Below are positions 60,523 to 64,000 of a stretch of 64,000 bases of DNA, in pieces. Source of the stretch: Nocardia fusca NBRC 14340. Lineage in GTDB: Bacteria; Actinomycetota; Actinomycetes; Mycobacteriales; Mycobacteriaceae. The stretch covers positions 248,001 to 312,000 of the forward strand of contig NZ_BDCU01000030.1 in assembly GCF_001618425.1 (NCBI RefSeq). The letters run 5' to 3'. Numbering within the stretch: the stretch's first letter is position 1; every line of letters starts with the position of its first letter. The position numbers and the translations under genes are program-made. The notes beneath the pieces were generated by a model. That model saw nothing but the letters and a program-made list of their open reading frames with translations, was not told the DNA's origin and made no database searches.

Positions 60523-62274
60523 TCAGCGCGGTGCCCGCAGCATCCGGCCCGCCGCCTCGACGGCGGGACCGGAACTACCCGCGTCGGCAACGAACACCGC
60601 GAAGGCCAGATCGTCCTGGATACCGATGAACCAGCCGTGCGCGCTGCTGTTGTCACCGTATTCCGCGGTGCCGGTCTTACCGAGCAGACCCGGGATATCG
60701 GCCAGCCGGGTGGCGGTGCCCGCCGTGACGGTCTCCCGCATCATGGTTTTCAGATCGCCGGTGACCGCGGCGGGCAGCGGCGGCGGGGTCCGGTCGGGTA
60801 CGCCCGGCGAACCGGTCACCAGTACCGGAGCGGGGGTGGTGCCGTGGGCGACGGACGCGGCGACCAGCGCCATTCCGAACGGTGAGGCCGTAACCTGGCC
60901 CTGCCCGATACTGGCCTCCACCCGCTCCGCCGGACTCTGCGCGACCGGAACGCCGCCGGTCACCGTGGTCAGCCCGGGCGTCACGTAGTCCACCCCGAGT
61001 CCGAGCCGCTCGGCGGCGGTCCGCAGCGCGTCCGGAGGCAGCGTGACGGCGAGCCCGGCCATGGTGGTGTTGCAGGAGTGGGCGAACGCGGTGTGCAGCG
61101 GGACCTGGCCCAGGTCGAAACTGTCGTCGTTGGGTATGCGGCGACCCTCGATGTCGGCGACGCCCGGACACGGCAGCACAGTGCCGGGGGTGGCGCGTCC
61201 CGCGTCCAGCACCGCGGCGGCGGTGACCGTCTTGAAGGTCGAGCCCGGCGGATACAGACCGGTGAGCGCTATCGCCCCCGCGCCGTCGGCGGCGGCGTTC
61301 TGCCCGACCGCCAGGATCTCGCCGGTCGAGGGGCGTACCGCGACGATCGCCGCGGGGGTGCCGATCGGGTCCAGCGCGGTTTCCGCGGCCCGTTGCAGCC
61401 CGATATCGATGGTGGAGCCGATATCGGTGGTGGGTCGCGGGTCCGCGCCGGCGATACGCACCGTGCCGTCCGCGGTCTGCGCGCGCACCGCCCAGCCGGC
61501 GGCGTCGTCGGCCTGCTGCTGCCAGAGTTCGCTCAGTCCCGACAGAGTCGGGGCGGATATCGCCTTGTCGGTGGTCAGCAACCGCGTCTGGGGGGCGAGA
61601 GTGACCCCGCGGACAGCGGTCAACGCGTCCCGGACCGGTGCGATATCGGCTTCGCGGAGACTGATCGCCGTCACCGGTTTGCCCTGCGCGGCAGCCAGTT
61701 CGGCATCCAGGGAGGCCGGCGTGATCCCGGGGGCGAGCGGGGCGAGCAGGGCCGCCGCGGCGGCGGTATCGGCGCCCGGCGCCAACTGGACGAGCGTCAC
61801 CACCTGCTCGGCCATGAGCTCACCGCCCGCGGCGTCCAGCACCCGGGCGGGCGGCGGGTACACCGGTGCGTAGCTCAGCGGCCCGGTATCGAGCCCCGGT
61901 GCGACGGTGGCCGGGTTCCAGTGCACTTTCCAGCCGTCGTCGGTCTCGCCGGCGGTGCCGGTGGTCGTGTACTTCCATTCCTTGCCGCCTTCGGGCCCCA
62001 GTTTCCAGGTCGCTTCGAGGGTGAAGGTGTCCTCATGCACCCCGGCGACCGCGAAGGTCGCCTCCTTGCCCAATCCGTCGTAGAGGGAGCCGATCGTTTC
62101 ACCGGCCCGCGCCGGATCATCGGTGAGTGCCGCGGCCGCACCGACATCGTCGCTGTTGAGCGCCTCGGTGAAGCGCTCGGCGACGGTATCCGGCTCGGGC
62201 GGCGCGGAGGAGCAACCGGCCAGCGCCAGACCCAGGGCGGCCACGAGGACGACGAGTTTCCGATCGGTGCGCAC
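60523..62274 (-). CDS. Penicillin-binding lipoprotein (transpeptidase, Rv2864c-like)
   Basis: 583 residues. Lipobox LALAGC (Cys21). Residues 30-130 form an NTF2-like MecA N-terminal domain, then a PBP dimerisation region. Transpeptidase motifs: STFK (345-348), SCN (400-402) and KTG (533-535). It cross-links peptidoglycan at the outer membrane face. It corresponds to the mycobacterial lipoprotein PBP rather than PbpA/PbpB. Convergent with the aminotransferase. Confidence 0.93.
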   Translation of the reverse strand: MRTDRKLVVLVAALGLALAGCSSAPPEPDTVAERFTEALNSDDVGAAAALTDDPARAGETIGSLYDGLGKEATFAVAGVHEDTFTLEATWKLGPEGGKEWKYTTTGTAGETDDGWKVHWNPATVAPGLDTGPLSYAPVYPPPARVLDAAGGELMAEQVVTLVQLAPGADTAAAAALLAPLAPGITPASLDAELAAAQGKPVTAISLREADIAPVRDALTAVRGVTLAPQTRLLTTDKAISAPTLSGLSELWQQQADDAAGWAVRAQTADGTVRIAGADPRPTTDIGSTIDIGLQRAAETALDPIGTPAAIVAVRPSTGEILAVGQNAAADGAGAIALTGLYPPGSTFKTVTAAAVLDAGRATPGTVLPCPGVADIEGRRIPNDDSFDLGQVPLHTAFAHSCNTTMAGLAVTLPPDALRTAAERLGLGVDYVTPGLTTVTGGVPVAQSPAERVEASIGQGQVTASPFGMALVAASVAHGTTPAPVLVTGSPGVPDRTPPPLPAAVTGDLKTMMRETVTAGTATRLADIPGLLGKTGTAEYGDNSSAHGWFIGIQDDLAFAVFVADAGSSGPAVEAAGRMLRAPR

Positions 62275-62395
62275 CGCTTCGACTGTATCGACCGCACCCC
62301 CGGCGGACGCGGATGACCCACTTTCCGGTGTTGCGGATCACGGCGCCGAGTCGGCGGGGTAGGACTGCACGACCGAGTGGGACCCGCGGCCCGGA

Positions 62396-62914
62396 TCAGG
62401 CACGCAGTGCCTTCGCCGCGTCGAGCAGCAGCTCGACCGCGTGATCGACCACCTGGTCCAGGATTTCGGCGGGTTCGCCTTCGAACAGCCGGAACGTCGC
62501 GGTGACCTGGCCCTCGACCGCGACGGCGAACCACACCGAACCCGGCTCCTGCCCGTCCTGCGGGTCGGGACCGCCGGCCCCGGTCACTCCCACGGACAGT
62601 GTGGCCTCGAACAGCGTCCGCACCCCTTCGGCCATCGCCCGGGCCGCCGGCTCGGAGACCACCGGCCCCTCCGGTACGCCGAGCACCCGGTGCTTCACCG
62701 CCCGGCTGTAGGCCACCACCGCGCCGCGGAACCACTCCCCCGAATTGCTCGCCGCGCCCAGCGCCGCCGCGAGCTGGCCGGAGGTCAGCGATTCCGCCAC
62801 CGCCACCTGCAGACCCGTACGCTCGGCGATCGCGGCCAACTCCTCGGCGCGGTCATGGGCTCGCCCCAGTACAGCCGGCACAAGTACTCCTTCGGATTCG
62901 GATCGCGTCGACAT
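62396..62914 (-). CDS. pncC: Nicotinamide-nucleotide amidase (CinA C-terminal domain, PncC)
   Basis: 172 residues. Short form of the CinA C-terminal domain: VAVAESLTSGQLAAALG, FRGAVVAYSRAVKHRVLGV and VTGAGGPDPQDG are the known NMN amidase motifs. It recycles nicotinamide mononucleotide to NaMN in NAD salvage. The long acetyl-like N-terminal CinA part is absent, as in many actinomycetes. Its ATG overlaps the stop of a possible small ORF. Confidence 0.88.
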   Translation of the reverse strand: MSTRSESEGVLVPAVLGRAHDRAEELAAIAERTGLQVAVAESLTSGQLAAALGAASNSGEWFRGAVVAYSRAVKHRVLGVPEGPVVSEPAARAMAEGVRTLFEATLSVGVTGAGGPDPQDGQEPGSVWFAVAVEGQVTATFRLFEGEPAEILDQVVDHAVELLLDAAKALRA

Positions 62915-63036
62915 CAGTACCCCACTTCCGCATGCCGTACCCCACCGGTGGCACCGCGAACGGTCCGCGCGCCGCCCACCGCGATGCGCTGCCGTGCGTG
63001 CCAGGTCCAGGACCCGATCATTCCGTCGTACAACAC
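62914..63036 (-). CDS. Possible small ORF coupled to pncC (40 aa)
   Basis: From GTG 63036 it reads MLYDGMIGSWTWHARQRIAV, followed by a short basic end, with the stop overlapping the pncC ATG (TGATG). TAGACT lies seven bases upstream of the GTG, fitting a leaderless start. A longer frame upstream to 63165 is Arg-rich and unlikely. Could be a translational-coupling peptide. Confidence 0.35.
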   Translation of the reverse strand: MLYDGMIGSWTWHARQRIAVGGARTVRGATGGVRHAEVGY

Positions 63037-63190
63037 GCAGGTCAGTCTAGACACGCGGGGGCGCGGGCAGAGCCGACGGCGAGTTCGCGCGGCAGCCCAC
63101 CACCGTCGCGCGCGACTTCGCCGATCCACCCGGGACCGCGACCGGTCGACGGGCCCGGAAGGCACCCGACTCCGAAGCGCCTACACCGGG

Positions 63191-63820
63191 TTACGACAGC
63201 GACCGCGGAAGCTCTTCCGCCACCGACCGAACCGGAGGCCGCAGCGCCCTGGTGACGTCACTGATGCGCTGCAGCTTGGTGAGAAACCGAGGGAAGTGCG
63301 GATCGAACCGTGCCGGATCCGCGCCGGCCACCTCATCGAGCCGCCACCACCGGCCGCAGTGGAACTCACCCGGGTCGAGGACGAACTCGGTGCTTCGATC
63401 GGCGACGAGGACGTACCAGAGACTGACGTCCTCGTGGCCGCCGTCGATTCCGACGGTGGTGGTGATCGTCAGAAACACTGGTTCATGGTGGAGACCGAGG
63501 TCGGCCGTGACGCCGAGTTCTTCCTCGGCTTCCCGGCGCGCGGTCACGGCCGGGTGTTCACCGGGTTCGACATGCCCGCCCGGTGGGAGCCAGCGGCCGG
63601 CCTTGATGTGGTCCACCAGGAATACGGCGTCACCGGCGGGATCGACCACCACGACATAGGACACCAGATGACGCGCGGGCGTGGCCGGTTTCGCGCGGCG
63701 GAAGATATCGCCGGTGCGCGCCACCCAGTTCGCGGCCTCGGTGAGCTGGGTACGTTCCAGCTCGTCGAGCGGGGTGATCGCGGTGATGGTCTCGTGCACC
63801 GCGCGGACAGCAGGTGTCAT
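63191..63820 (-). CDS. Nudix hydrolase
   Basis: 209 residues from ATG 63820. The full Nudix box is present: GGHVEPGEHPAVTARREAEE with ELGV after it. The N-terminal helical region (about 1-45) precedes LVSYVVVVDPAGDAVFLVDH. Unlike the Nudix regulator at 3568 the catalytic glutamates are kept. Substrate likely a nucleoside diphosphate derivative. Stand-alone. Confidence 0.87.
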   Translation of the reverse strand: MTPAVRAVHETITAITPLDELERTQLTEAANWVARTGDIFRRAKPATPARHLVSYVVVVDPAGDAVFLVDHIKAGRWLPPGGHVEPGEHPAVTARREAEEELGVTADLGLHHEPVFLTITTTVGIDGGHEDVSLWYVLVADRSTEFVLDPGEFHCGRWWRLDEVAGADPARFDPHFPRFLTKLQRISDVTRALRPPVRSVAEELPRSLS

Positions 63821-63868
63821 TCGCTCAGCCTGACACCTGGGACCGACAGGAACCGGCACGCACCCCTG

Positions 63869-64000
63869 TCAGGGCCGGTGATCCGGGTACACCGGCACAT
63901 CGTCGTCCCACGGCTGACGCACGACCATATCGGCGACCCGCACCGAACCGCTCTCGAATTCCCCGGTCGCCGCGTCCACGAGCCGGTAGCGCTGGGTCTG
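63869..64000 (-). CDS. C-terminal end of an unknown protein (runs off the window)
   Basis: 43 codons in the reverse direction before the TGA at 63869: QTQRYRLVDAATGEFESGSV, then RVADMVVRQPWDD and VYPDHRP. No family recognised. Open to the window edge, with codon use typical of the other genes. Confidence 0.6.
   Translation of the reverse strand, partial: QTQRYRLVDAATGEFESGSVRVADMVVRQPWDDDVPVYPDHRP

Noticed and set aside
1..64000. CRISPR arrays, insertion sequences, prophage and rRNA/tRNA genes
   Set aside because: No evenly spaced repeats, transposase or integrase motifs, terminal inverted repeats or RNA gene signatures were found on reading.

Overview
The window is high-GC DNA (about 70% by eye) that is densely coded on both strands. 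Several genes point to a mycolic-acid-containing actinomycete, most likely Nocardia or a close relative: an antigen-85-type mycolyltransferase, the nucleoid protein Lsr2, a mycobacterial-style RecBCD set and Ku, F420/LLM-type oxidoreductases, a fused MaoC/Had-type dehydratase, a Tat-secreted latex-clearing protein (Lcp) and a cutinase. The genus is inferred; no rRNA or tRNA gene is present. I see no insertion sequence, prophage, CRISPR array or origin.

Layout. 1-5.1 kb: the 5' end of galT; a two-gene unit of a VWA protein and a PurA-like enzyme with changed substrate-binding motifs; an SDR pseudogene; a Nudix-winged-helix regulator of the NrtR type; a PrmC-like methyltransferase. 5-8.4 kb: an SDR and a gabD2-type aldehyde dehydrogenase, divergent from a TetR regulator. 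8.4-17.1 kb: recC-recB-recD. 17.4-24.1 kb: a class-A-beta-lactamase-fold serine hydrolase, a P450, type II NADH dehydrogenase and two tandem paralogous secreted proteins (a third lies at 36.5-37.4 kb). 24-32.9 kb: an MFS exporter, a lycopene cyclase coupled to Ku, a GNAT enzyme, a two-domain universal stress protein, two LLM oxidoreductases, an alpha/beta hydrolase and Lsr2. 33.5-44.6 kb: the mycolyltransferase, a MaoC fusion, NTF2-like protein, crotonase, a PucR/aldehyde dehydrogenase pair, a MarR/AhpD-like pair, an unknown protein and a methyltransferase. 45-47.9 kb: Lcp rubber oxygenase, cutinase and peptide deformylase. 48-53 kb: small accessory genes including a frameshifted aminoglycoside phosphotransferase remnant. 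53.3-57.7 kb: an overlapping membrane-protein operon with a cupredoxin-like lipoprotein, followed by a GyrB-like ATPase fragment. 58-64 kb: DoxX-like protein, HAD hydrolase, aminotransferase, a penicillin-binding lipoprotein, PncC, a Nudix hydrolase and the end of an unknown gene.

Links between genes. RecBCD and Ku are both double-strand-break repair factors. The mycolyltransferase, Had-like dehydratase, penicillin-binding lipoprotein and serine hydrolase fit envelope building. Lcp and the cutinase suggest use of polymeric hydrophobic carbon such as rubber or polyesters. Several regulator/enzyme pairs are divergent and have clear inverted repeats between or in front of them: TetR/ALDH, PucR/ALDH, the self-palindromes ahead of PadR and the methyltransferase, and a 20-bp perfect palindrome ahead of an NTF2-like gene.

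Best candidates for undescribed biology: (1) the VWA/PurA-like pair with its palindromic operator and a Nudix-type regulator 0.7 kb away; (2) the four-gene overlapping membrane operon with conserved-looking His/Asp residues, a cupredoxin lipoprotein and an adjacent stand-alone GyrB-like GHKL domain; (3) the three-member family of secreted proteins with a shared core motif and glycine-rich hydrophobic tail.
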